Source of the DNA: Anodontia alba | Lineage: Eukaryota > Mollusca > Bivalvia > Lucinida > Lucinidae | DNA: 64,000 nt | Direction of reading: 5' to 3' | NCBI GenBank assembly: GCA_964016985.1 | Contig: OZ024826.1 | Span: 69,656,768-69,720,767 of the forward strand | Shown here: positions 11,770 to 21,378 of the stretch, in pieces | How the letters are laid out: the number at the start of each line of letters is the position of its first letter | Numbering within the stretch: position 1 is the stretch's first letter | The notes under the pieces: model-generated | What the model saw: the letters and a program-made list of their open reading frames with translations, nothing else | The model's database searches: none | What the model was told of the DNA's origin: nothing | Program-made: the position numbers and the translations under genes

Positions 11770-12380
11770 GGGCACACCTTCTGACATGTGCGCCTGGCGA
11801 GGATTTCGATCGGCCTGCGTAGATTATTTAATGTCCGCACGGGGAGACTTTGCATCCTTGGCTGTCAGAAGTGTGCCCGGTGAGGATTCTGACCAGATTG
11901 CGCAAGTGCACTTGGTGATCTGGGTCTTCGCCGAGCGCTTGTCGAAGGGACGTTTTTGACGTTGCTCAAATGAATGTTGCACTTGTATCGGAATCATAAA
12001 ATGGTAATGATACTTATTGTATGCTATAAAATATTGTGATTGTATACCACATAATATAGTCCATGATTGTTGAATAAGTATTTTATCTTATCTTACTGGA
12101 GCACATAAAGTATGTGTGGACATATATCGTCGTAATGAAGCACATAAGGTATATATGTTGACATATAACGTCGTAGTGTGCGCCCAAACGTGACTCAGAT
12201 TGGCCTGTCCATTCGCGGCGTCTAGTCAGAGTTTTTATGTTCGCATGGGGAGGTTTTGTACCCTTGGCTGTCTTAAATGCGCCCTTAAAAATTCTTATTA
12301 GACTGTATTAAGGCGCAGGCTGATCCGAATCCTCGTTGGGCGCACATATCAAAGGTACGCTTTCTGTCGTTTCTGCTCAA
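11770..12380. repeat. Bivalve-type dispersed repeats (two related copies)
   Basis: Two blocks (about 11770-11960 and 12175-12380) share GGTTTTGTACCCTTGGCTGTC / GACTTTGCATCCTTGGCTGTC and nearby GCGCCC.. and GATTGCGCAAGTGCAC / GGCGCAGGCTGATCCGAAT segments. Between them are two ACATAAnGTATATnTGnACATATnnCGTCGTA units. They resemble the GATCAGCCTGCGCA elements I associate with bivalve genomes; see also 32560-32660. Confidence 0.6.
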
Positions 12381-12609
12381 ATGTATGTTGTTTTAGTTTC
12401 AGAATGATAAAGTCTAATATGACGTTAGCGTGTTCCCATAGCGCCGTATGGAAACGTTACCGTGGTCAAACTACAATTAATTACCTCGTCAACGTAGTGC
12501 GTGCAAAAGGGCGCGTTCGATGTTCGATGACGTCGTAAACGTTTACTTTTGTCGACGTCCGCTGCAAAATAATACTTTGGAAAAGAATGCAACGATTCCT
12601 TTATGTATC

Positions 12610-12800
12610 ATGTTAGAATCTAAATACTTTTTCTCTGCTTTGAATTATCGTCGAATAACGCATCGTGTTGGAGGGCGATGCGAATATTAATTCTCTCCCG
12701 GCTACGTCGTCATGAATTAATATTGCGCAATCTGCCCTCCAACATCATGCGTTATTCGACGATAATTCACAGTAGAGAAAAAATATTTCTTAAATCGTAA
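12610..12800. repeat. Foldback MITE, arms ~75-85 bp
   Basis: The left arm (about 12612-12694) and right arm (12714-12798) are near-perfect inverted copies. GAATTATCGTCGAATAACGC pairs with GCGTTATTCGACGATAATTC, TGTTGGAGGGC with GCCCTCCAACA, and AATATTAATTC with GAATTAATATT. The loop is ~19 bp. Tc1/mariner- or hAT-type non-autonomous elements look like this; the target duplication is unclear. Confidence 0.85.
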
Positions 12801-12810
12801 AGACGATTAT

Positions 12811-15348
12811 TATGCCCCCAACTTCAAAGAAGTTGGAGGGGCATATTGCTTCTGGGTTGTTCGTCCGTCCGTCCGTCCGTCCGTCCGTCCGTCCGTCCGT
12901 TCGTCACGCTTTTTGATGCATAGCATAACTTTAAAACCGTGAATGCTACTGTTTTGAAATTTCATATATGGATTCCTCATGAAAAAATAGCTGACACGTA
13001 TTTTTTTCTTGACAGGATTATGCCCCTTTTCTGAGTTATGGCCCTTTGAAAAAATATGGATGCAATCTTGTCAGCAAAATATCTCAAAAACTATAAAAGC
13101 TAGAGCCTTGAAACTTGATGAATAGACTGGTAGTGATGAGTAGACAACCTGATTAACTTTTGAAGAAATTTTGAAAAATACTTCTTGAGTTATGGCCCTT
13201 TGTAATTTTGGGCAATTTTACCTTGTCAGCAAAATATCTCAAAAACTGTTACAGCTAGAGCCTTGAAACTTAGTAAATGGATTTGTAGTATTGAGTAGAT
13301 GACCTGATTAACTTTTGAAGAAATTCTGAAAAATACTTCATGAGTTATGGCCCTTTGTAATTTTGGGCATTTTTATCTTGTCAGCAAAATATCACAAAAA
13401 CCGTTGGAGCTAGAGCCTTGAAACTTCATGAATAGACTGGTAGTGATGAGTAGACAACCTGATTAACTTTTGAAGAAATTTTGAAAAATGCCTTTTGAGT
13501 TATGGCCCTTTGTAATTTTGGGCATTTTTACCTTGTCAGCAAAATATCTCAAAAACTGTTAGAGCTTGAGCCTTGAAACTTAGTAAATGGATTTGTAGTG
13601 ATGTGTAGATGACCTGATTAACTTTTGAAGAAATTCTAAAAAACATTTCATGAGTTATGGCCCTTTGTAATTTAGGGCATTTTTAACTTGTCAGCAAAAT
13701 ATCTCAAAAACTATTGAAGCTGGAGCCTTGAAACTTAATGAATAGACTGGTAGTGATGAGTAGACAACCTGATAAACTTTTGAAGAAATTTTGAAATATA
13801 CTTCTAGAGTTATGCCCTTTTGTAATTTTAGGCATTTTTATCTTGTCAGCAAAATATCTCAAAAACTGTTAGAGCTAGAGCCTTGAAACGTAGTAAATGG
13901 ATTTGTAGTGATGAGTAGATAACCTGATTAATTTTTGAAGAAATTCTGAAAAATACTTCATGAGTTATGGCCCTTTGTAATTTTGGGCAATTTTACCTTG
14001 TCAGCAAAATATCTCAAAAACTGTTGGAACTAGAGCCTTGACACTTGATGAATAGACTGGTAGTGATGAGTAGACAACCTGATTAACTTTTGAAGAAATT
14101 TTGAAATATACTTCTTGAGTTATGGCCCTTTGTTATTTTGGGCATTTTTATCTTGTCAGCAAAATATCTCAAAAACTATTAGAGCTAGAGACTTGAAACT
14201 TGGTGAATTGATTGGTAATGATGGGTAGATGACCTGATTAATTTTTTTGTAAATTCTGAAAAATATTTCATAAGAAATGGCCCTTTGTAAATTTGGGCAT
14301 GTTTCCCTTGTGAACAAAATATCTCAAAAACTATTGAAGCTGGAGCCTTGAAACTTGATGAATAGATTGGTAGCGATGAGTAGATGACCTGATTATGCCC
14401 CCAGTTTCGAATGAAATTGATGGGGCATATTATTTTGCCTTCATTTGTCCATCCGACTGTTTGTCCGTTCATCAAGCTTTTTTTGTGCATGCCATATCTT
14501 AAGAACCCTGCACGCTAGGGTTTTGAAATTTTGTATTTGGGTTCCCAATGAAAAAATAGCCGACCCGTATTTTGTTTCTTGTCTAGCATGTTTATTTAAA
14601 GTTATGCTCCTTTGAAAAAAATCAGAATTAAATCTTGTGAGCAAGATACCTTGAAAAGTATTTAAGCTGGGTTCTTGAAATTCGATACAGTGAGTGGGAA
14701 TGATGTGTACATTACCCGATTATATTTTGAGAGAATTCCATGAAAATATTGATAAAGTTACGGCCCTTTGCAGTTCTGCTCATTTTGACCTTGTCAGCAA
14801 GATTTCTCGAAAAGCACTTAAGCTAGGGTCTTGAAATATTATATGCTGATTGGGGATGATGTGGAGATTACCTGGTTTGTTTTTTAGGGAATTCCATGAA
14901 AAATTGATGTAGTTATGGCCCTTTGTAGTTCTAGGCATTTTGACTTTTTCAGCAAGATATCTCAAAAAGTATTTAAGCTAGAGCCATGATATTTGGTATA
15001 CTGATTGGGATTGAGGAGGAGATCACCTGAATAAATTTTGAACCAATTAAATGAAGTGTTGGAGTTATGGCCCTTCGCAATTTCGGGCCATTTAATGTCG
15101 TTGCTTTATTGTGTACCGGTATAGCATAAGTTTAGAACCATGTATGCTAATGTTTTGAAATTTCATGTTTTGATTCCTCATGAAAAAATAGGTGATCCGT
15201 ATTTTTTTCTTATCCCAATCATCTCCTATTTTAGAGTTATTTCCCTTTGATAAAATAACATTGAAATCATATATTTGTACTGTTGTTACTGTCATGGCTA
15301 AGCAGTGTTGGAGTCAAACAGTGTTAGAGTCAGGCAGTTGGGGGCATA
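12811..15348. mobile_element. TATGCCCCC-ended element containing tandem ~155 bp units
   Basis: The left end TATGCCCCCAACT (12811-12823) and right end AGTTGGGGGCATA (15336-15348) are a 13 bp inverted pair. The left end folds as a hairpin (CAACTTC AAA GAAGTTG) and is followed by (GTCC)n. The body is a tandem array in which GAGTTATGGCCCTTTG recurs near 13033, 13190, 13343, 13497, 13651, 13809, 13966 and 14117. CAGCAAAATATCTCAAAAACT lies in each unit. A second internal head (TTATGCCCCCAGTTTCGAAT..) at 14393-14430 shows that two elements are fused or nested. No protein-coding capacity. This type is widespread in bivalves in my experience, though its transposase is unknown to me. Confidence 0.78.
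12862..12905. repeat. (GTCC)n microsatellite
   Basis: About ten GTCC units directly after the hairpin head of the 12811 element. The second head at 14450-14475 has only degenerate GTCC, so the expansion is copy-specific. Confidence 0.9.
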
Positions 15349-15375
15349 GTGTTTTACAAACACCAGCTCTAGTTA

Positions 15376-16480
15376 CATATATATTATGTGACTATGTATA
15401 GTACGACATAATTAAACTGAGACATTAACATATTCCGTGAACTCGATTCGGTAATCATCGGTTTCCGAATGACAAAGTAAGCCGTGCATTGCGATAAACC
15501 AACAGATATGAATGTATTAAGTAACAGTTAATCGGTTAGTCTTATAGATAAAACGGGAAATTTTAATCACATGGTGTTGGGTTCGACTCTCAGCAGAAGC
15601 TTGCGATTTTTTTATAGTCTTTTTATGCGATATGAAGACTTTTCTGTCTCAATATGTTACATTTAGGCATATAATTTGGCCAGCAATCGGCATACATTTA
15701 TAGATAGCTTTCATCCTTTCTTCCAAGTAAAACTGATTTAAAATGACACTCTTTTATCAAGATTTGAATTCTGTGGAGGCAGGTTGCTGCTTAATGCAGG
15801 CTGAATATAATACAGAAAGCTCCCAGAGAACTGTCTGCATCATTTTCCTGTCCTGCATTAAGCAGCTACTTGTCTTACATGTAAACTTCACATGGAATCA
15901 TGTTTGAGTAGCCGCTAATGCACATAGGAAACTGCAGACCTGCAATAAGTCTCTCTACAAGCATAAATAATTTAAGAATTTTTGAAATCGGAGTTGATTT
16001 TGATATTAGACCCCTACATGCATTATGCTTTTCAGATTTAATCATATGACTTATCGTTTTAGCCGTTTCAATACCAAAGTTAATATACCATTTTGACGCA
16101 AATGACCCTCATGGATTGATCATCATCATAATCAGATTCAATGACGTGATAAAAATTAGTGAGAAAGCCTTTGCGGGGTTTGGGTGGACAGCGGGAGATG
16201 AGCCTGCGACTCGAGGCCTGCGACCATGTGGAGTGTACATGTACGTGACGGGCACAAATGACAGCGGCACTGATGCAGCTGAAGAGGACAGTAGCCTCGA
16301 CACGACGAGCGAATCGGAGGCATTTCACTGAATCGATTATATTGTTTGAAATGGTCAATGTAAATGTAATAAAGATGAAGAAAGAAAAAAAAGAGAAATG
16401 TAAATCCTTAAATAATAGCAATAATAATAGTAATAGCAAAGATTAATATACTAAAATAAAACAGAAATTTTAACATAAAA
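15376..16480. other. Mostly unannotated sequence
   Basis: No convincing gene. A GGTTCGACTCTC segment near 15580 resembles a Pol III B box but no tRNA fold was made out. The overlapping frames on both strands at 16080-16446 show no family resemblance and lack splice or codon support. Confidence 0.45.
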
Positions 16481-16486
16481 AAAGCA

Positions 16487-16562
16487 TTTGTCGCGGTTCG
16501 AACCACGGACACCAAGTTTACAAAACGGTGGGTTTTACCATTACATCATAGACTCGCTTGCC
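16487..16562 (-). repeat. tRNA-like remnant or SINE head
   Basis: On the minus strand, TATGATGTAATGGT could be a degenerate A box and GTGGTTCGAACCGCG a B box/T-arm with pairable CGTGG/CCGCG. The anticodon arm does not fold properly (only CACC/GGTG) and the acceptor arm is not closed. It is therefore not called as a tRNA gene. Confidence 0.3.
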
Positions 16563-17270
16563 AATTCTACAGGAAGATGAAACCATTTATAAGATACTTC
16601 AAGAATTTCAAATCATAAAAAGCAAACGCCAACCAAGACATCTAAAGAAACTTATAACTAGAGCAAAATTTTGTGATATTCACGAGTCCCCAAATATAAA
16701 AAGTGTAATAGATCAAATTGCGGACTCTGTGAACATTTAATTACTGAGACTACGTTTACTTTCCAATGTGGGAAAAATTTAAAGCAAAATACTCCATGTC
16801 ATGCGAGGTGAAAAATCTCATTTACGTAATTCAGTGCGGCGGGTGTCACGAGGAGTATATCGGCGAAACAGGCGACACCCTCCGCCACCGAGTCACCGTT
16901 CATAAGCAACAATTTAGAGACGCTTCAACAAGACTGTTATACGTAAGTGGGCATATTGATTATTGCGCCAGGGACCAATTTACAAAATTTAAAATCTGGC
17001 CACTTTATAAAATGCAGAATGATAATGCTGCTGCAAGAAAAATGAAAGAAAATTATTTTATACATTTATTCAAGCCAAAATTAAACAGGCATACTTAATT
17101 TATCACGCATCTATTAATCTGTTTCGCGATTTTGAACGTTATTTTGTATACTGTATTGTGTGACGTTGTTTCCTGTTTTTTTGTAACGTTGTTCCTATAG
17201 AAACCAACGCCATTTTAAACGTTTTCTGATGATCTACATCATAGATAGTAGTGAAACGCGTTAAGAAATT
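16558..17270 (+). mobile_element. Penelope-like element relic, 3' part with GIY-YIG endonuclease domain
   Basis: The frame at 16558-16740 reads SKRQPRHLKKLITRAKF, the linker typical of Penelope-like elements after the reverse transcriptase. After a frame change, CGLCEHLITETTFTFQCGKN and then (16766-17098) CEVKNLIYVIQCGGCHEEYIGETGDTLRHRVTVHKQQ follow. This is a GIY-YIG nuclease with the IYVIQC and YIGETG signatures, the CxxC knuckle, the catalytic Arg region and a C-terminal E-N-Y-F. Such elements insert using this nuclease. At least one frameshift inactivates the copy; the reverse transcriptase itself is absent. CTGATGA (17226) and GAAAC (17253) lie downstream. Confidence 0.85.
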
Positions 17271-17313
17271 AAATTTTCACAGATTTCAAGGCTCTTTTAC
17301 TTTTTTCTTTTGT

Positions 17314-17315
<2 letters not shown>

Positions 17316-17349
<34 letters not shown>
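17316..17349. repeat. (TA)n microsatellite at a splice acceptor
   Basis: About 16 TA units ending 12 bases before the CAG acceptor of the exon at 17362, overlapping where a branch point and pyrimidine tract would lie. Confidence 0.92.
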
Positions 17350-17352
<3 letters not shown>

Positions 17353-17361
17353 CTTTTTCAG

Positions 17362-17490
17362 CGATTATCCCTTCCTGGGCACCAGTTATGAAGCAAATTG
17401 CACCAACAAAAATGTTAGGACGGATGTCCGTTAATCAGATGACCTTAAATGTCGGCAAAACAAGATCTGACTATGACAAGATAATGAAAG
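17362..17490 (+). CDS. Ionotropic glutamate receptor, internal exon a (amino-terminal domain)
   Basis: Earliest recognisable exon of the receptor gene. A pyrimidine-rich tract ending in CAG precedes it and a GTACAT donor follows. It starts and ends in phase 1 (2 nt + 42 codons + 1 nt). The translation begins at IIPSWAPVMKQIAP and ends SDYDKIMK. The spare G joins the GT at 31018 to make a Gly codon, giving the continuous sequence IMKGLESFRANSTHVLLGP across a 13.5 kb intron. By position this corresponds to the stretch of the iGluR amino-terminal domain before the conserved GP turn. The similarity of this exon alone is weak. The call rests on the perfect phase match, the splice sites and the sense of the joined peptide. 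The preceding exon, which must end in phase 1, was not found. A (TA)n tract sits immediately upstream of the acceptor. Confidence 0.7.
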
Positions 17491-17719
17491 GTACATACCT
17501 GTGTTTTTTCCTCAAGCCTTTTGCTTAATTTCAGTGGTGTTTTCGCATGTAAAAACAAACATATCTAATATCCCTATATTGGTTACTTGAAATATGTTGT
17601 ATCTTATGTTTTTTTTTAATAATTTGCTGTTCTTGTTATCGTTATTAGTTCCTTTTAACAAGCAATTCAACAGTAATGTACGGTGTTTATTAATCAACTA
17701 AGTAATTAGTGTTCTAATC

Positions 17720-17795
17720 AAACCGAGTCTCCGATTTTTGTGATTTTGTGTGTTCTTTGTTTCCAAAGGCAATCCTTTTTGACTTTTATTCTAAT
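17720..17795 (-). repeat. Copy of the AGAACACACAAAA dispersed repeat
   Basis: Read in reverse, ATTGCCTTTGGAAACAAAGA, ACACACAAAA and ATCGGAGACTCGGTTT match the units at 5840-6175 and 38180-38520. Confidence 0.75.
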
Positions 17796-17849
17796 ATGTG
17801 CCATATAGCCTGCATCATATTAATGCAATGCTTGACATGATTTTCATAC

Positions 17850-18360
17850 GGTTTTGGCCCGGACTTTATACAATGGCTAACGTTTCAAGAATTTAGGGGA
17901 TAAAAATTGAGGGATTCTGGAGGGCCAATATTTTACAGTATTAACCGGGCCAATATTTTATGGTATGATTTTAAACACAGTGATACTTCTTCTGATTGGT
18001 GCTTAGAGTACATCAAAATACCTGCAGATGTTGGAGCTACAGACAGCAGTTCTGATTATCCATTCAAACAAAACAATATTTTAATTCTGTAATTAACTGC
18101 GTGGTGAAACAAGCAAAAAGAACAAACCTACTCAAAAAGAGGTTTTATTAACTTTCAACAATTTAAAAATTGAAAACAAAAAGGTGATTAATAAAAATGT
18201 TACGAAATGGATTTTTCACATCGATCCTGTTACAGGTCCTCGGCCAGTCGTATTGGCCATCGGATGGCTGTATTGGCCCTCAAAATCACCTCGGGCCAAT
18301 ACAGCAATCCTCAGGCCAATATAATTGTCCTCGAAACTGTAAAAGGGCCAATATGAAAAC
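17850..18360. repeat. Cluster of GGGCCAATAT motifs, possible inverted-repeat element
   Basis: GGGCCAATAT(TTTA) occurs near 17921 and 17948. GTATTGGCC, GTATTGGCCC, GGGCCAATAC, GGCCAATATA and GGGCCAATATG follow between 18248 and 18350. GTATTGGCCC and GGGCCAATAC face each other round a 13 bp loop, and ATTTTACAGT on the left is inverted as ACTGTAAAAG on the right. This would fit an element of ~430 bp with multiple end motifs. Confidence 0.55.
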
Positions 18361-18399
18361 ATCCATTTACTAACATTACAGTCTTAAAGTTTATTTTAT

Positions 18400-20600
18400 T
18401 AGCTCACCTGAGCTATGCTAAGAATGAGCAATAGTGGTCATTTTTTGTCCGTCGTCCGTCCGTCTGCCCTCCGTTAACATTTTCCTCTGAAGCCACAGAG
18501 CCAATTTCGCTGATGTTTCATATGGAGCCTCCTTAGGTTAGGGGAACGAAAGTTCGCTAAAATGGTCGCGGTCCATTGACCAAGATGGCCGCCATGCCCA
18601 TATATGGTAAAAACCTTTAAAATCTTCTCCTCTAGAACCAAGGATGTCTTTTGGCTGAAATTTTGCATAAATTATCGGGGACGGGAGGTCTACCAAAGTT
18701 GCTAAAGTAATGGTCCTACATTGACGTTTTACCTTTTTATGGCAAGGTCAAGTTTGCTTCCCTGTGCATTTGTGTGGGCCTTATACATTTGTGTGGGAAA
18801 AATGTTGAGAATTTCAAACTACTTCTCCTCTGAAAAAAAAGGTAAGAGAAAAGTCCAGGAAGTGCCACAATTACAAGCCACAGTCCTTCCCAGACACCAA
18901 GAGGAAGAGGAAACAGACAAAACCAAACAAGCGCAAATCAAACAAACGTACTAAAGCACGAAGATTAGCTAATTCTTCTCCTAGCGAGGTAATCGCAATA
19001 TTAAAATGACTGGAAACACAAGAACAAAATAACACCAGACAAGACTTAAAACAAATCGCCTCGTAGAATAAACCACAAAGCAACAAAGAGTAAGACCATT
19101 ATCGGGACCACCGCCTTAGGCCGGTCAGTAGAATAAACGACCGAGGGTTTAAAGCACTTTTACAGCCGACTAACTTCACCCTGGGTCCCGATGCCACTCT
19201 TAATCACAACTAGTAAAACAGAAAGCAAAATGGGCAGCTGTTGAAGGTGACCAAAATGGCTAGCATCACAACACAACTAGAAAAACAGAAAGCAAAGTGG
19301 GCAGCTATTGCCGACGGTGACCACAATGCTAGCAGTACAACACATAAAGAAAAACAGAAAACAATACAGGAACCACAAAGCTACAAAGAGCTACAAAGAA
19401 TAAGGACAACTCCATGACCGCTGCCTAAGAATGGTCAGTAGAATAAACTACCGGGGTGTTTAAAGCACTTTTACAGCCGGCCAACTTGACCCTGGTTCCC
19501 GATGCTACTCTTAATACAGAAATACATAAAAAAATCGGTTCGCATAAAGGCTCCCAACTCAGTCAATGCATCAAAATGAAAACGTTAAAATCAAATTAAT
19601 CACTATGATAAACAAAGACGAGTACTCATGGCTAATTCTACTGTATGCCAGAGTAAATGAAAATCAATAGTTGAACCACACCGGGCCAAGTCAAAGATTT
19701 ATCATCAAGCCCACACCCACTGGTTAAAATTTTACGAAGAGGCCGTCATTGAGTGTGAGGCCGAAACCGCCGTCGTGCAATTAAAGAGTAAAGCATAGCC
19801 ATCAGCAATGATTTGGGTTGATAACTAAGCTTGCAGTCTGCCGCATAATATCCAGGCTATAGCCAATTCTTTTATAACGGTGAAGCCACCAGGCCAATGT
19901 TGCTCAAATTTCTTGTGAAGCCTCCTTAGGGCAGAGCAACAAAAGATGCTAAAATGGTTGTGGTCTATTGACCAAGATGACCGCCATGCCTATATATTGT
20001 GAAAACCTCCAAAAATCTTATTCTCCAGAACAGCTTGGGGCCTAATCTTTGCACAATTCATTGGGCATGGGAGGTCTACCAAAATTGCTAAAATGATAGC
20101 CCTTCGTTGATGTTTATTTTTTTTTACGGCAAGGTCAAATTTGCTTCTCCATGCATTTGTATGGGCTCTATACATTTATAAGTTGAAACTTACGATGTAG
20201 CAACAGGTTGACGTGTAGATGAAAACTAGCTAAGCTCATGCCGATTGGGAGTCCTAAACGTAGCTTTCTGTGGAAAGGATGTTGACAATTGGTTCAAATG
20301 GTTCTGCGCCATTGAACAAGATGGCTGCCATGCCGATATATGGTTTAACACTTTAAAATATTTTTCTCTAGAACTAAGAAAGCTCTGAAGCTGAATCTTG
20401 GTATACAGCATCACGGCTTCAAAGCCTACGAAATTTGTTGAAATGGTGATACTAGGATGACCTTTGACCTTTTTATGGTACGGTCAAATTAATGTCCTAA
20501 ATGCTGTGGCAATACTGGAAGAAGTTGCATGGCATTTGCAGATATGCAATAGCTGTTTTTATCAGATGAGCGAATCGTGCCCATGAGCCTCTTGTCTAAG
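18400..20600. repeat. GCTCACCTGAGC-bounded bivalve repeat block (with nested insertion)
   Basis: Starts TTAGCTCACCTGAGCTATGC and ends GATGAGCGAATCGTGCCCATGAGCCTCTTG. It contains (GTCC)-like spacer and the phrases AAGATGGCCGCCATGCC and CTAGAACCAAGGATG in several diverged internal units. It is interrupted by a different repeat at 18840-19510. No coding capacity. Confidence 0.7.
18840..19510 (+). repeat. KVQGVPQ-type dispersed repeat, copy 1
   Basis: Begins after an A run with GGTAAGAGAAAAGTCCAGG. The forward frame reads KRKVQEVPQLQATVLPRHQ then EEEETDKTKQAQIKQTY. It continues with GACCACCGCC..GGTCAGTAGAATAAAC and GGGTTTAAAGCACTTTTACAG, and this latter part is duplicated once (19075-19250 and 19335-19510). 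Copies: 25440-25780, 57590-57790 (reverse) and 63556-64000. Confidence 0.75.
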
Positions 20601-20739
20601 ATTGTAAAGTAAACGAACAGAGAAGCTCAGATATAGGATTTGAGCAGAAGACACACGTTGATTAAGTTAAGAAAATACGCAAAGACTAATTCGGAGGATG
20701 CCACCGATTTATATCCATTATGGCCGTTGAAGATGTGAA

Positions 20740-21376
20740 CTTAAACAAAGGACCAATGAGACAAACACTTCAACTGAACAAGGGGGTACTAAATCGTCAC
20801 AAGTTTACAGTTTGTGGATGTATCAGCGTTCCAAACAGCCTTTGGGATACATTGATTGTACTGGGTGCCACAGTTTTTGCGTTTTCTCCTCTTACAGTAT
20901 TTGGTAACAGAAACCTTGTGATCTTGATAACTCCAACCCCTTAGAGATATATTAATGATACTTGGTAGGCTCGTACACAATGTTTCAAAGGTATGTCCAA
21001 TACAAAAACCACAACTCCGGGTGTAATAATGTTTTAGTTATCTTTCTGACATTATTGGGTAATAGAAACACTGTTATCGCTATAACTTCAGCACCTTATA
21101 AGATATATTGATTATCCTTGGAAAGATTGTACACGAGGTTGAGAAGACATGAAGCGTCAAGAAACCCAACTATAGGCGCTATGCTGTTTGGTTTATCTCC
21201 CCCTGACAGTATTGAGTGATAGAAACCTTGTGATCACCGTAACGCCAACAGCATTTGATGATACTTAGTAGGATAGTACACGAGATATAGAATGCCTGTT
21301 GTTTGCAAGAACCACAAATCTGGTTATCGGATTTTTGTAGTTTACTCCCCTGAAAGTATTTGGTAATGGAGAAATT
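20740..21376. repeat. Tandem repeat, ~155 bp, about four units
   Basis: ACAGTATTTGGTAACAGAAACCTTGTGATC and variants recur near 20893, 21048, 21206 and 21350, each followed by a TAAC(T/G)CCAACnCC-type segment and a TTGATGATACTTnGTAGG segment. The short frames on both strands come from the repeat. Confidence 0.7.
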
Positions 21377-21378
21377 TA

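Noticed and set aside
16116..16439. Overlapping open frames on both strands (71, 62, 119 and 64 aa)
   Set aside because: No domain or family resemblance, simple composition, no matching splice signals; likely chance.
16487..16562. Minus-strand tRNA gene
   Set aside because: T-arm is plausible but anticodon and acceptor stems do not form; kept only as a weak tRNA-like remnant.
17226..17257. Functional hammerhead ribozyme
   Set aside because: Core halves are present but I could not find stems I and III or a cleavage site; reported only as a candidate remnant.
20720..20944. Plus frame of 74 aa with a hydrophobic stretch
   Set aside because: It lies in a ~155 bp tandem repeat and is not preserved in the other units.
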